The notes beneath the pieces were generated by a model that did not search any database, was not told the DNA's origin, and saw nothing but the letters and a program-made list of their open reading frames with translations. The translations under genes were made by a program, and so were the position numbers. A stretch of DNA of 35,277 bases, from assembly GCA_937872405.1 (NCBI GenBank), contig CALMSP010000066.1, forward strand, positions 1 to 35,277, written 5' to 3'. Source of the DNA: an uncultured Saprospiraceae bacterium. Its GTDB lineage: Bacteria > Bacteroidota > Bacteroidia > Chitinophagales > Saprospiraceae. Numbering within the stretch: position 1 is the first letter of the stretch; each line of letters opens with the position of its first letter. This document shows, in pieces, positions 8,064 through 16,774 of the stretch.

Positions 8064-11000
8064 TTAGCGCAGCAGGGTTACATCACCCCGATAGATCAGG
8101 CGTATATTGTCAATAAATTCTACTTCAATAATATACACATAGACGCCGGGATTAGCCAGTTTGTTATTCAAACGCCCATCCCATAGGCGCACGCCGTTGC
8201 ATTCGGGTTGCAGTGTTTCCCGCGAGAACATCAGATTGCCCCAGCGATCAAAAATACGTGCCGATGCAATGCCTCGCACACCGTTGCAAGTGAAAATGCG
8301 GAAGTCATCATTCGGACCATCGCCATTGGGCGAGAACGCATTGGGGATATATACGTTGCGGTTATAATCCACTTCTACCATTACCATGCCCTGACCTTTG
8401 CAGCCATTTACATCCGTCACTACGAGCGTGTATTTATTTGATTGTAAAGGTTTTACAAATGGACTTTCAACATTAGGAGCCGATAGCGCCGTATTAGGCG
8501 ACCAAGCGAAAGAAGCTATTCCTAAAGAAGAGATCACAATGGGCAGCAATTGTGTGGAATCGCCAAGTTCTACTTCAACGACTGCGGGATCGAAGATGAC
8601 TTCAATCGGTGCAGGTTGATTGACCGTTAAGGTTTGTTCTAAACGGCATCCGGCAGGGTCTTCAATCGTTACTACAATCGCTCCGGCAAACACAGACGTT
8701 GGCTGATTGACGGCAAAACGCACGCCGCTGTTGTTGATTTGATAGGTATAATCAAACAAATTAGACCCTACGCCGCCAAACACGGTATCAATAACCAATA
8801 GGGTACTCTCGCCGAAGCACCGTGGGTCTGCAGGCTGTCGGATATTAGCGACAATAGGTTGTGGCTCTAAAATGGTGTAGGAAAGTGTATCCGTGCACCC
8901 TTTTACATCTGTGATGGTCACGCTATACGTGCCAGGGGCCAGCATCCGCGCAATGGAAGCATTGGCAGGTGCCGCATTATTTGACCAAGTGAAAGGCGCG
9001 GGCCCTACTGGGTTGATATTGGCATTGGCATTAAATACGACTGATATCCGACCGTCGTTATCACCGCTACAACTCACAGAAGGCGTTGTATTAGCCACAT
9101 CAATGGTTAACTGTAACTCATCGGGTTCGGTGAGTTGCACTAATTGAGTCTTAGCGCATCCATTGGCATCTGTGATGATAGCATTATAGACCCCAGCCGT
9201 AAGATTGGTAAGTGCCCCCGTTGTTTCGGTGCGCCCTTGCCATTGGAAAGTGAAGCCAGGCGTCCCACCGGAAGGTGTCAGCGTGATAGCTCCATCCGAC
9301 AAGCCATTGCAACTCACAGGTACAGCATCCACTTGAATCAAGATAACCGGCGGCGACGGGATATTTACGGTATCAATGCCAAAACAGTTATTGGCATCAG
9401 TAGCTACAACTACTTGATTTCCAGCACATAATTGCGTTGCTAAAGAGTTGGCTACACCCGTTTGCACCTCCCCTGATTGCCAACTGTAAGTAAACAAAGC
9501 GGTGGTGCCATTGCTGTATTGAGCGGATGCGCGCGCACTGCCATCGCAGGTGTTTTCGGCACAACTGGTACCGACAATATCCGAAAACATAATTTCAATG
9601 GCCGGCGGGTCAGTCACCGTAGCGCTAATGGTGGCAGGTGTACAGTTATTGGCATCTACCACCGTCACCTGATAAGTACCCGCTTTCAATTGTCCATATA
9701 CATTTGCTGTAAGCGTGTCATTCTGTGGCGTATTTGCCCAGATATATCGGTAGGGTGCCGTGCCGCCGCTTGCAAAAACGGTCAACCGTCCATTATCAAA
9801 ACCAACGCAGGTTGGCGATATAGCTACAATACTATCAATTTGCACCGGATCGGGTGAAGTAATTTGGGCTTGAGCCGTATTGGTACAGCCATCGCTGGCG
9901 GTTACGGTCACGATATAAGTGCCTGGGCTTAGGCCGCTGATCGTCTGTCCACTGGCACCGTTACTCCACTGATAGCTGGTAATTGTTGTGCCCGATACCG
10001 GTATGGCGGAGGCCGTTAGCGTACCATCGGTACTATTGGGGCAGCTCACAGCATCATCGGCGAGGGGCTGTAAGGTTGGTGGCGTGGGCGCAGAGATTGT
10101 AATATCTAAAGGTAACGAACAGCCATTGCCGTCGGTCACTTCTATGGTGTAATCACCAGCCCGTAGGTTAACAGCTATCGAATCTGTTTGATTTTGTGGG
10201 TCATTCCATCGGTAAGCATAAGGCAGTACACCACCGGTGACGGTCACGCTTGCTCGTCCATCATTGCCAACCACACAGGTTTCATTTTGCAGATCAGCTA
10301 AAACAATTGCTAATGGTGGCGGCTCATTGATCAAAAACGTATCCACTACTCGGCAGCCTTGTGGGTCGCTATCACTCATGGTGAGAATAAAAGTACCCGC
10401 GCCAAGCCCGTTGAGTTCGCTGGTGTTGTTGGTATTGTTAGGTGCGGGCAGGTTCGGTCCAGTCCAGTTAAATGTATAAGGTAGCGCCTCCGAGTTGGCG
10501 GGGATCGTACTTCCACGCACACTGATGCGCCCGTCGCTATCACCATGGCAAGTTACATTTTCTAAGGCTAAGCGCTGTATCGAAAGGGTTTTTACGGCGC
10601 CCACATTGTAGGTTTCAATCACTTCGCAGTTGTTATCATCCGTAAGGGTGACCGTATATTGCCCAGGGTTCAGATTGTCAAATCTGGATACGCTGGCGAT
10701 CACGGGCCCGGCTACATGGCTCCACTGGAAGGTATAATTGCCGGATGCGCTGCGCCCGCCCGATGCCGTTACCACAACAGATCCATTCTCCGAGCCAGAG
10801 CAAGTGGCATTGGTGATTACTTCGGTAGCCAATAAGCGTGGTGGCTGCGACAGGTTAAGACTTGCAGGCGGGTAATTACACCCTTTTGCGTCGGTAATCG
10901 TTACAGAGTAGGGCCCAAATGGCAATCCGTTAAGTTGGGAAGTGTTGCTGGGCGTTGCTACATTCCAAACAAATGTGAAGCGGTTCTCCGGATTACTGAG

Positions 11001-12674
11001 TTCTACGCCTTCTTCGTCCACAACCGCGCGCACGGAGCCATCGTTGGCGCCAAAGCACCTCGGCGGCGTGGGTACCAGCGATAATCCTATCAGCGGTGCC
11101 CGAAATACTTCAATCGTGTCTGTTACTGTATTAACAGGGGTTTCCGAATCGCGCGCGGTGATTTCGTAGCGGCCAGCCGCGAGATTTTCTACCCGGAAAG
11201 CAACACCAGCATTGTTGATCGTAAAAGGACCATTCACTGGCCCCGCAGGCGTAATGGCTCGCCAAGTAAAGGAATAGGGGGGCGTACCGCCGAACATGGT
11301 CAGTGAAAAAGCGCCATCTGTACTGCCTGGGCAGCTTACGCTATCCTGCACCAATAAAGGAATTAACGTGTTGGACGTTAATGCGATGATTCCATTACGA
11401 CCAATAAAGCCTACTTCTTCGGTATTGCCATTTACGATTTCAATATTTGTGGGTTCATTGACAAACCGCAGCAAACTTCGGCTGCCTAAGGGCCCTACGG
11501 CCCGGAAACAGATTTCAAAAATGCGTGAACTATCAGGCCGTGTAATGCCCATTAGGTTTAGCCAAGACATTGTAAGTTGCCCATTGAGCGGTATTGGATT
11601 GAAGCTGCCACCGTCCAAATCTGGTAGATTGAATGCGCCCACATTGAGAAATTGTAATACCGATGGATCCCACTGGATGGACAATTGAATGGATTGTATA
11701 TTGTTAAAATTTTCCACCGTCACCGGCACGCAGATATTTTCACCTGGCAGGGTAGTTGCGGCAGGCAGCGAAAAGGTCACCGCCGTACAACTATTCATAG
11801 CCACTTCAAAACTCGTGCTGCAGCTTTTTCCATCGCGTACCGTCACTGTGTACACCCCTGATTGCGGCACAAAAAATTCTACTTCATCGCCATTGCGCGG
11901 CGCAGTGCCGATGCGGCCTTTCACTGCAGGATTGGAATTGAGCGTAATATCTATCTGATAACGGCGCAAGGGATCAAACTCTGGTAAGCCGCCCCGCACT
12001 CGAAAAGTACCCATACACCCCGATGCACTTGCATTGGGATTGATGTCCGTTGCTTGAATAGCATTCAGATACACCACCGCAAAAGCGGCATTGGTACTGA
12101 CACTAACGCAAGGACCAGCCGGGCTACCTTCATATTCCGCATTATTGCCATTCAATCGGTCGTATGTAATAGGCGCAAACCACCACAACCTCGGGTTGCC
12201 ATTGTTGAATGCCATTTGCAAAAAACCATCATTCACGAACGTGATGTCGCCTTGTAAGTTTTGACCAGGCGCTACATAAAATAGGCCACTGGGCGGCGGC
12301 GGTGTATTGACCTGGCAAGGGTCGGCGCGTACGGCCGCAGCGGTTGGGCCCATCACGGTAGGGCGGCAGGCATAAAAGCCATAGCCCACGCCAGCAGGTG
12401 TAGCTGGTATCGGATCACCATTCAAAACGGCATCTCGGTTGTGAATAATATCCAACTCATCGCCGAAGCACAAAAAAATTGTATCGGGCGTCACATCATT
12501 GCTTTGACCACGGTGCGCTCCGAAGCGAATCGTTCCAGCATTATTATTGGGGCAAAGCGTCTTAGCCAACTCTGGGCTGCCCAGTTTACCTTGTATGTTG
12601 ATTTCCATTGGCCGCTGTGCGTGTACCGCCACCGCAAGCAGCAATAAGGCAATCGGGATAATATGTCTCACCAT
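8064..12674 (-). CDS. Giant secreted protein: cohesin-like domain, SprB-type repeats, gliding-motility (T9SS type B) C-terminus
   Basis: This is a 1536-residue surface or secreted protein. Residues 1-20 are a signal peptide ending HAQ. Residues about 40-295 form an N-terminal region of unknown fold rich in Cys and Pro. A cohesin/dockerin-binding-like beta-sandwich follows at about 297-432 (GENICVPVTVENF, WDPSVLQF, FEICFRAVG). Then come about eleven SprB-like repeats from residue 444 to 1390, each starting like SCPGSTDG and ending like AGTYTVTVTD. The last 95 residues carry the gliding-motility C-terminus (YIPNAFSPNGDGPNDDFRI, FDRWGNLMF, NPGVYVYIIEVEF), a type B T9SS signal. Known SprB is a mobile cell-surface adhesin; an adhesin or matrix role here is inferred. 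The ATG at 12674 directly precedes the signal peptide. Confidence 0.92.
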   Translation of the reverse strand: MVRHIIPIALLLLAVAVHAQRPMEINIQGKLGSPELAKTLCPNNNAGTIRFGAHRGQSNDVTPDTIFLCFGDELDIIHNRDAVLNGDPIPATPAGVGYGFYACRPTVMGPTAAAVRADPCQVNTPPPPSGLFYVAPGQNLQGDITFVNDGFLQMAFNNGNPRLWWFAPITYDRLNGNNAEYEGSPAGPCVSVSTNAAFAVVYLNAIQATDINPNASASGCMGTFRVRGGLPEFDPLRRYQIDITLNSNPAVKGRIGTAPRNGDEVEFFVPQSGVYTVTVRDGKSCSTSFEVAMNSCTAVTFSLPAATTLPGENICVPVTVENFNNIQSIQLSIQWDPSVLQFLNVGAFNLPDLDGGSFNPIPLNGQLTMSWLNLMGITRPDSSRIFEICFRAVGPLGSRSLLRFVNEPTNIEIVNGNTEEVGFIGRNGIIALTSNTLIPLLVQDSVSCPGSTDGAFSLTMFGGTPPYSFTWRAITPAGPVNGPFTINNAGVAFRVENLAAGRYEITARDSETPVNTVTDTIEVFRAPLIGLSLVPTPPRCFGANDGSVRAVVDEEGVELSNPENRFTFVWNVATPSNTSQLNGLPFGPYSVTITDAKGCNYPPASLNLSQPPRLLATEVITNATCSGSENGSVVVTASGGRSASGNYTFQWSHVAGPVIASVSRFDNLNPGQYTVTLTDDNNCEVIETYNVGAVKTLSIQRLALENVTCHGDSDGRISVRGSTIPANSEALPYTFNWTGPNLPAPNNTNNTSELNGLGAGTFILTMSDSDPQGCRVVDTFLINEPPPLAIVLADLQNETCVVGNDGRASVTVTGGVLPYAYRWNDPQNQTDSIAVNLRAGDYTIEVTDGNGCSLPLDITISAPTPPTLQPLADDAVSCPNSTDGTLTASAIPVSGTTITSYQWSNGASGQTISGLSPGTYIVTVTASDGCTNTAQAQITSPDPVQIDSIVAISPTCVGFDNGRLTVFASGGTAPYRYIWANTPQNDTLTANVYGQLKAGTYQVTVVDANNCTPATISATVTDPPAIEIMFSDIVGTSCAENTCDGSARASAQYSNGTTALFTYSWQSGEVQTGVANSLATQLCAGNQVVVATDANNCFGIDTVNIPSPPVILIQVDAVPVSCNGLSDGAITLTPSGGTPGFTFQWQGRTETTGALTNLTAGVYNAIITDANGCAKTQLVQLTEPDELQLTIDVANTTPSVSCSGDNDGRISVVFNANANINPVGPAPFTWSNNAAPANASIARMLAPGTYSVTITDVKGCTDTLSYTILEPQPIVANIRQPADPRCFGESTLLVIDTVFGGVGSNLFDYTYQINNSGVRFAVNQPTSVFAGAIVVTIEDPAGCRLEQTLTVNQPAPIEVIFDPAVVEVELGDSTQLLPIVISSLGIASFAWSPNTALSAPNVESPFVKPLQSNKYTLVVTDVNGCKGQGMVMVEVDYNRNVYIPNAFSPNGDGPNDDFRIFTCNGVRGIASARIFDRWGNLMFSRETLQPECNGVRLWDGRLNNKLANPGVYVYIIEVEFIDNIRLIYRGDVTLLR

Positions 12675-13265
12675 GTTCTAATGGATTAAATAATTGATTA
12701 TTGAAAGATCATTAGGTAGATTATTGAAAATCAATACCTTACAGTTATAAGGAGTTGTAAATGGTTTTCATACCAAACGTTCCTGTTTATTTTGGACTTC
12801 AGGTTGCTTGCCGTATTTAGGGGCTTGCCAGGACGTGCAAAAATAACAAAGAAACGCAGATTGCCAATAAGTAACCCAGGCTTACGGGTAAACAACGTCG
12901 GAAGACCATTTAAAAGTACGGGATTCTCTTTTTTAATATTGTCAAAAAAGAGGCTTTCTCTTCAAATTAGCTGATTTTAAAGGGGTTTCAGGCTATGGAA
13001 AATTGCTATGCGCAGGTGCTTTGAGTGGCTAATCTTTCAAATGATACTTTATTAAAATTTCTATATCAACCATTCAAGATTTCAATATTTCATCATGCCT
13101 CTTCACACAAATATTTGATTACAAGAATTTTACCCATTAAAAATAACAAGCCTTTAAAATAATTCCTGTTCTAAAAATAGGGCAATGGGTCAAATCAATT
13201 ATTTTACAATCTATATTTTGCAATCTCGTAAAGATTTACAAAATTTTATCCCATCTTATGCCTCA
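12675..13265. other. 590-bp AT-rich intergenic region without a recognisable gene
   Basis: This is the leader of the giant SprB-type gene plus the 3' side of hutI. I see no ORF with convincing coding character on either strand. It contains a pair of 11-bp direct repeats near 12.7 kb and an AT-rich 9-bp hairpin (CTCTTTTTT at 12926-12934, AAAAAAGAG at 12944-12952). No TAnnTTTG promoter with good spacing was found. A fully decayed gene cannot be excluded. Confidence 0.5.
12696..12729. repeat. Two 11-bp direct repeats in the leader of the giant SprB-type gene
   Basis: GATTATTGAAA occurs at 12696-12706 and again at 12719-12729, a spacing of 23 bp (about two helical turns). They sit 22-55 bases upstream of the minus-strand start at 12674. 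They could be a binding site for a dimeric regulator or just AT-rich chance; nothing else supports a function. Confidence 0.4.
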
Positions 13266-14501
13266 TCAAATTCGCGTTCCTTTTATAAAAACCTGTTCGA
13301 TCCAAGGGCTGCCAAAGGAATAAGGCAAAAATGCTACGCTGGGAGCCGGTCGGGTAATAAAAAAATTGGCCCATTTGCCTGGACTAATGCTACCGTGCGT
13401 TGCCTCCAGTTCCATCGCGCGCGCGCCATTGAGCGTAGCGGCATGAATGGCTTCTTCGGGCGTCAGGCGCAGGCGAATACATGCTAAAGACAATACAAAT
13501 GGCATATTGCCGGAAGGCGAAGTGCCAGGGTTGTAATCGGTGGCTAAGGCTATAGGTAGCCCGGCTTCCAGCAGGCGACGGGCAGGCGGCAGGTGCGGAT
13601 CGTTGAGAAAAAAAGGCGCGTTGGGCAGCAGCGTTGGCATGGTATCGCTATTGCGAAGGCAGTCAATTTCGGCATCCGTAAGCACTTCGAGATGATCAAC
13701 CGATAGCGCGCCATGCCGTACCGCCAACTCGATGCCCCCCATCGTATGGAATTGGTTGGTATGAATCTTAGCCCGCAGGCCGTAGCGAGCACCGGCTGCT
13801 ATAATTTGCTCCGTTTCTGATACGCTGAAGAAATTTTTTTCACAAAAAGCATCTATGTAATCGGCAAGCCCTTCGTCGGCAATGCGCGGTAGCATCTCCT
13901 TGATAATCAGGTCAATATAGCCTTGTCGGTTATCTTTGTACGCCATCGGTAGCGCATGAGCACCCAGAAAAGTAGCCTTAATCGTGATGCTCGATTGTTC
14001 GCGTAGGCGACGAATAACGCGCAGCATTTTCAACTCGCCATCAAGGCTAAGGCCGTAGCCGCTCTTGATTTCTACGGCGCCGGTGCCCATTCGTTGTATA
14101 TCGAGCAGCCGCGCTTGTGCTTGCTCCAGCAGGGCTTCCTCTGGCGTTGCTTGCAGGCGTTGGGCAGAATGCAAGATGCCGCCGCCGCGTTGGGCAATCT
14201 CCTCGTAGCTCAGCCCTTTGATGCGATCCACAAATTCGCCTTCCCGACTTCCGGCATACACCAAATGCGTGTGCGAATCGCACCAGCACGGTAGAATCAG
14301 CCGGTCGCTGACATCTATTTCCCGGTCGGCACGCAATGGGCAATCCGACATATTGCCAAAGCTATGAATGCGTTCGTTTTCTATCAATAACCAAGCGTTA
14401 TCCAAGGTAGGTAGCACGGCCATATCCACGCCGCGCACCAACGGCTTTGGGGTGGTTTCGGCGAGCACCAATGTCTTGATATGTTTGAATAACAGACGCA
14501 T
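13266..14501 (-). CDS. hutI: Imidazolonepropionase HutI
   Basis: HutI hydrolyses 4-imidazolone-5-propanoate to N-formimino-L-glutamate, the third step of histidine breakdown. The 411-residue protein is a metal-dependent amidohydrolase with the metal-binding HTH pair (H77, H79 in CDSHTHLVYAGSREGEF). Other family motifs are IKSGYGLS, ATFLGAHALP, HTNQFHTMGG, DHLEVL and the C-terminal TDYNPGTSPSGNMPF. Length matches the family. No hutH, hutU or hutG gene is in the window, so the pathway, if complete, is dispersed. Neighbouring genes on the same strand are 98 bases away and functionally unrelated. Confidence 0.95.
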   Translation of the reverse strand: MRLLFKHIKTLVLAETTPKPLVRGVDMAVLPTLDNAWLLIENERIHSFGNMSDCPLRADREIDVSDRLILPCWCDSHTHLVYAGSREGEFVDRIKGLSYEEIAQRGGGILHSAQRLQATPEEALLEQAQARLLDIQRMGTGAVEIKSGYGLSLDGELKMLRVIRRLREQSSITIKATFLGAHALPMAYKDNRQGYIDLIIKEMLPRIADEGLADYIDAFCEKNFFSVSETEQIIAAGARYGLRAKIHTNQFHTMGGIELAVRHGALSVDHLEVLTDAEIDCLRNSDTMPTLLPNAPFFLNDPHLPPARRLLEAGLPIALATDYNPGTSPSGNMPFVLSLACIRLRLTPEEAIHAATLNGARAMELEATHGSISPGKWANFFITRPAPSVAFLPYSFGSPWIEQVFIKGTRI

Positions 14502-14599
14502 AGTGATACATTTCGGCGAATTATTTTATTACTTTTACAAAACAGCACATTTGTTTTGATTGTATAAATTATTGATTTTTAGAACTTAACAAGCAATAT

Positions 14600-15268
14600 T
14601 CAATACCAAACTGTTATGTCATCCAAGGTCTTTCTTTTCAAATTCGGTACTTGTACCTCTGGCACCGGATACCCCACTGGAATGAGTAGGAAAGGTTTTT
14701 CATGCTCGGGTCGCTGGAGCACCTTTTGCAAAAAATTCATCGGGCTGGGGGTATGCGTGAGCGCCACCAATCCTGCATAATGAATCGCTGTTAGCAACAG
14801 CCCGCAGGCAAGCCCAACGGATTCGTTGACATAGTAGCATTTGTGCTTTTCGCCGTTTATGATGTCGTAGCTTTTTTTAAATACAACAATCAGGTACGGC
14901 GCAATTTCTAAAAAAGGCTTGTGCTCATCCGTGCCCAAGGGCGCCAAATCTTGCAACCACGCTTCGCCCATACGCCCGTGGTAATTGATGAATTCTTCCT
15001 GCTCGGCGGCTTCTCGAATCTGCCTTTTCACATCAGGGTCCGCAACAATACAGAACGTCCAAGGCTGTTTGTGTGCACCAGAAGGTGCCGTAGAGGCAGT
15101 CAGCACAATCTGTTCAATAAGTTCGCGCGGCACAGGGCGGTCAGAAAATTCGCGCACAGTACGCCTTTGGTTCATCAAATCATAAAAATCGCGGCTGCGC
15201 TGGAGCATATCAGCCTCCGCAAAATGCAGCGGTTCATATGTAATAAAACCCGATTCTTGTTGCATCAT
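14600..15268 (-). CDS. Iodotyrosine deiodinase-like nitroreductase-fold flavoprotein
   Basis: This is an FMN-dependent nitroreductase-superfamily enzyme of 222 residues. The FMN-binding N-terminus reads RRTVREFSDRPVP, followed by APSGAHKQPWTF. The C-terminus (ACGLLLTAIHYAGL, LIPVGYP, VPNLKRKTLDDI) closely follows animal iodotyrosine deiodinase (IYD) rather than generic nitroreductases. The three residues that hold the amino-acid part of halotyrosine in IYD are present with exact spacing: E92, Y96 and K117 (E91/Y95/K116 if the second Met at 15265 is the start). Those numbers equal the ones I recall for the Haliscomenobacter hydrossis IYD. Reductive dehalogenation of halotyrosines is therefore likely in vitro; the natural substrate is unknown. 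Confidence 0.88.
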   Translation of the reverse strand: MMQQESGFITYEPLHFAEADMLQRSRDFYDLMNQRRTVREFSDRPVPRELIEQIVLTASTAPSGAHKQPWTFCIVADPDVKRQIREAAEQEEFINYHGRMGEAWLQDLAPLGTDEHKPFLEIAPYLIVVFKKSYDIINGEKHKCYYVNESVGLACGLLLTAIHYAGLVALTHTPSPMNFLQKVLQRPEHEKPFLLIPVGYPVPEVQVPNLKRKTLDDITVWY

Positions 15269-15390
15269 AATATGAACGATTAATTATTTATCATTTATAT
15301 TTTCCGTACAAAACACTGAAAATCAAACATTTAATTTGGTTAAAATTATTTTAATCCCATCACAACCGCTTAATAAAAATATAACCTTGG

Positions 15391-15432
15391 TCACCCATCA
15401 CCTATCACCCACCACCTATCACCCATCACCCA
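15391..15432. repeat. Short imperfect tandem repeat at the 3' end of birA
   Basis: Units of about 7-9 bases alternating CACCCATCA, CCTATCA and CCCACCA run from 15391 to 15432. The repeat covers the last birA codons (GGT GAT GGG TGA on the minus strand) and continues past the stop. It is a short-tandem-repeat type element rather than a hairpin. Confidence 0.6.
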
Positions 15433-16195
15433 AAAAAACAATCTCCTTCGTTGCAAAAGTTTCAGTAGTGCCCCCAGCATGTTGGATGACCAACCGCCCT
15501 GTTGGTTCTACGTGGCTAATGCGAGCAGCAAATACCTCCTGCCCAATCTGTCGCCGAAAATGACGCACTTCCCCCAATCCAAAAAGATGTTGCGTATATT
15601 CTTCCAATAAAAAATGTAAGTTTTTAGAATTTTTTAACTGAAAATAGCGTTGTTCGAGCGCCTGACAAAGTGAGTTGAGCAATTCGTACAGATCGAATAC
15701 CCGCATGGTTTCTAAGGCCAGCGAAGTAGCGTGAGGTGCCTGCGCCGAAAAAACCGTTTGATTCACATTGACCCCCATGCCTACAATGCTCGATTGCAGG
15801 GTCTGCCCGCTAAGCGTATTTTGGATCAAAATGCCTGCAATTTTGCGATTCTGTATGTAAATATCGTTGGGCCACTTGATTTTAACGGTTTTTTCGGCAT
15901 ATCTTGCAATAAAGTCGCGAAGGGCTAAGGACACGCACGTATTGAGCGCAAACTGCTTGGCTGCGGAGAGCCACTGTGGGTAGAGCACTACACTAAAGGA
16001 CAGATTTTGCAAGGGTTCGCTCTCCCAAGCACTGCCAAGTTGTCCTTTACCCGCGTACTGATGAAAGGTAGAAATGACAGTTCCTTCAGTTGGTGCGTTT
16101 TTTGAGAGTAATCCAGCAGCGTAGGCATTGGTAGAATCCAACTGAGGAAAGTCTAAAAAAACCTTTCCAATAAAAAGCGTGTTTTTAATGTGCAT
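15419..16195 (-). CDS. birA: Biotin-[acetyl-CoA-carboxylase] ligase (monofunctional BirA)
   Basis: BirA activates biotin with ATP and attaches it to the carrier lysine of acetyl-CoA carboxylase and other biotin enzymes. The 258-residue protein has the catalytic BPL/LplA fold: substrate loop HQYAGKGQLGSAW (the GRGRxGR equivalent), catalytic-lysine motif VKIKWPNDIYI, then KIAGILIQN and GMGVNVNQ, and a small C-terminal SH3-like domain. It lacks the N-terminal winged helix of E. coli BirA, so it cannot be the self-repressor seen there. It is divergent from rsfS, with a good TAnnTTTG promoter upstream. The C-terminus ends inside a short tandem repeat, which may have altered the last few residues. 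Confidence 0.93.
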   Translation of the reverse strand: MHIKNTLFIGKVFLDFPQLDSTNAYAAGLLSKNAPTEGTVISTFHQYAGKGQLGSAWESEPLQNLSFSVVLYPQWLSAAKQFALNTCVSLALRDFIARYAEKTVKIKWPNDIYIQNRKIAGILIQNTLSGQTLQSSIVGMGVNVNQTVFSAQAPHATSLALETMRVFDLYELLNSLCQALEQRYFQLKNSKNLHFLLEEYTQHLFGLGEVRHFRRQIGQEVFAARISHVEPTGRLVIQHAGGTTETFATKEIVFLGDG

Positions 16196-16232
16196 TTAAA
16201 AAAAATTGGTATTTTTATTAACGGAAGCGGTT

Positions 16233-16261
16233 TTGCCCGCCCTTTTTCATCCGCATATTTG
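16233..16261 (+). promoter_or_regulatory. Candidate promoter of rsfS(-ftsH)
   Basis: TTG at 16233-16235 and CATATTTG at 16254-16261 (7 of 8 to TAnnTTTG) are separated by 18 bases, within the usual Bacteroidota range. The expected start of transcription is about 15 bases before the rsfS TTG codon. Confidence 0.4.
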
Positions 16262-16294
16262 CAAAACTAATAAAATCTGAATTTGAATTCTCAA
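16262..16294 (-). promoter_or_regulatory. Candidate promoter of birA
   Basis: On the minus strand, TTG (16294-16292) and TAGTTTTG (16269-16262, exact TAnnTTTG) are 22 bases apart. The start of transcription would be about 60 bases before the birA ATG. Its -7 box abuts the -7 box of the opposite rsfS promoter. Confidence 0.5.
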
Positions 16295-16669
16295 TTAAAA
16301 ATCAAAGCGCAGCAACTGACTGCCGAAGCGTTGAACGACCTGATCATTGACAGCATCCAGGACATCAAAGGCAAAAATATTCTCTTGCTCGATCTGCGTC
16401 ATTTGGAGGATGCGCCCGCTGATTTCTTCATCATTTGCGAAGGGGAATCGAATACACAAGTGAAAGCGATTTCCAACAATATCTATCGCCGATTGAAAGA
16501 AGACGCGCGCACAGCACCCTTGCACATCGAAGGGCAGAGCAACGCCCGCTGGATTTGCATGGACTATTTTTCGGTGGCAGTGCATATTTTTTACAAAGAA
16601 GCCCGTACTTTTTATGAGTTGGAAGACCTTTGGAGCGACGCTATTTTCACAGAATATGAAAATATATAA
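16283..16669 (+). CDS. rsfS: Ribosomal silencing factor RsfS
   Basis: RsfS binds ribosomal protein L14 on the 50S subunit and blocks joining with 30S, damping translation during starvation. The 128-residue product shows the DUF143/Oligomerisation-domain pattern: ILLLDLRHLEDAPADFFIICEGES, then NARWICMDYFSVAVHIF and a YELEDLWSDA C-terminus. The start is the TTG at 16283. No in-frame ATG lies before the conserved region and a stop lies just upstream at 16271. It precedes ftsH by about 105 bases on the same strand, and no terminator intervenes, so co-transcription is likely. Confidence 0.93.
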   Translation: MNSQLKIKAQQLTAEALNDLIIDSIQDIKGKNILLLDLRHLEDAPADFFIICEGESNTQVKAISNNIYRRLKEDARTAPLHIEGQSNARWICMDYFSVAVHIFYKEARTFYELEDLWSDAIFTEYENI

Positions 16670-16774
16670 AGATTTTGATGCCATTTGTTAAGAATTCGGC
16701 AACGAAAAGCCTTCTGCTGCGTTCTTATCGGAAGTGAGCTTATACATGTGAATCCGTAAAAGCGTATTTTTTAA

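Noticed and set aside
12792-12974. 60-codon plus-strand frame in the intergenic region
   Set aside because: It has no recognisable motif, promoter or start context, and its composition looks non-coding.
15391-15432. CRISPR-like repeat array
   Set aside because: Units are only 7-9 bases with no spacers; it is a simple imperfect tandem repeat.
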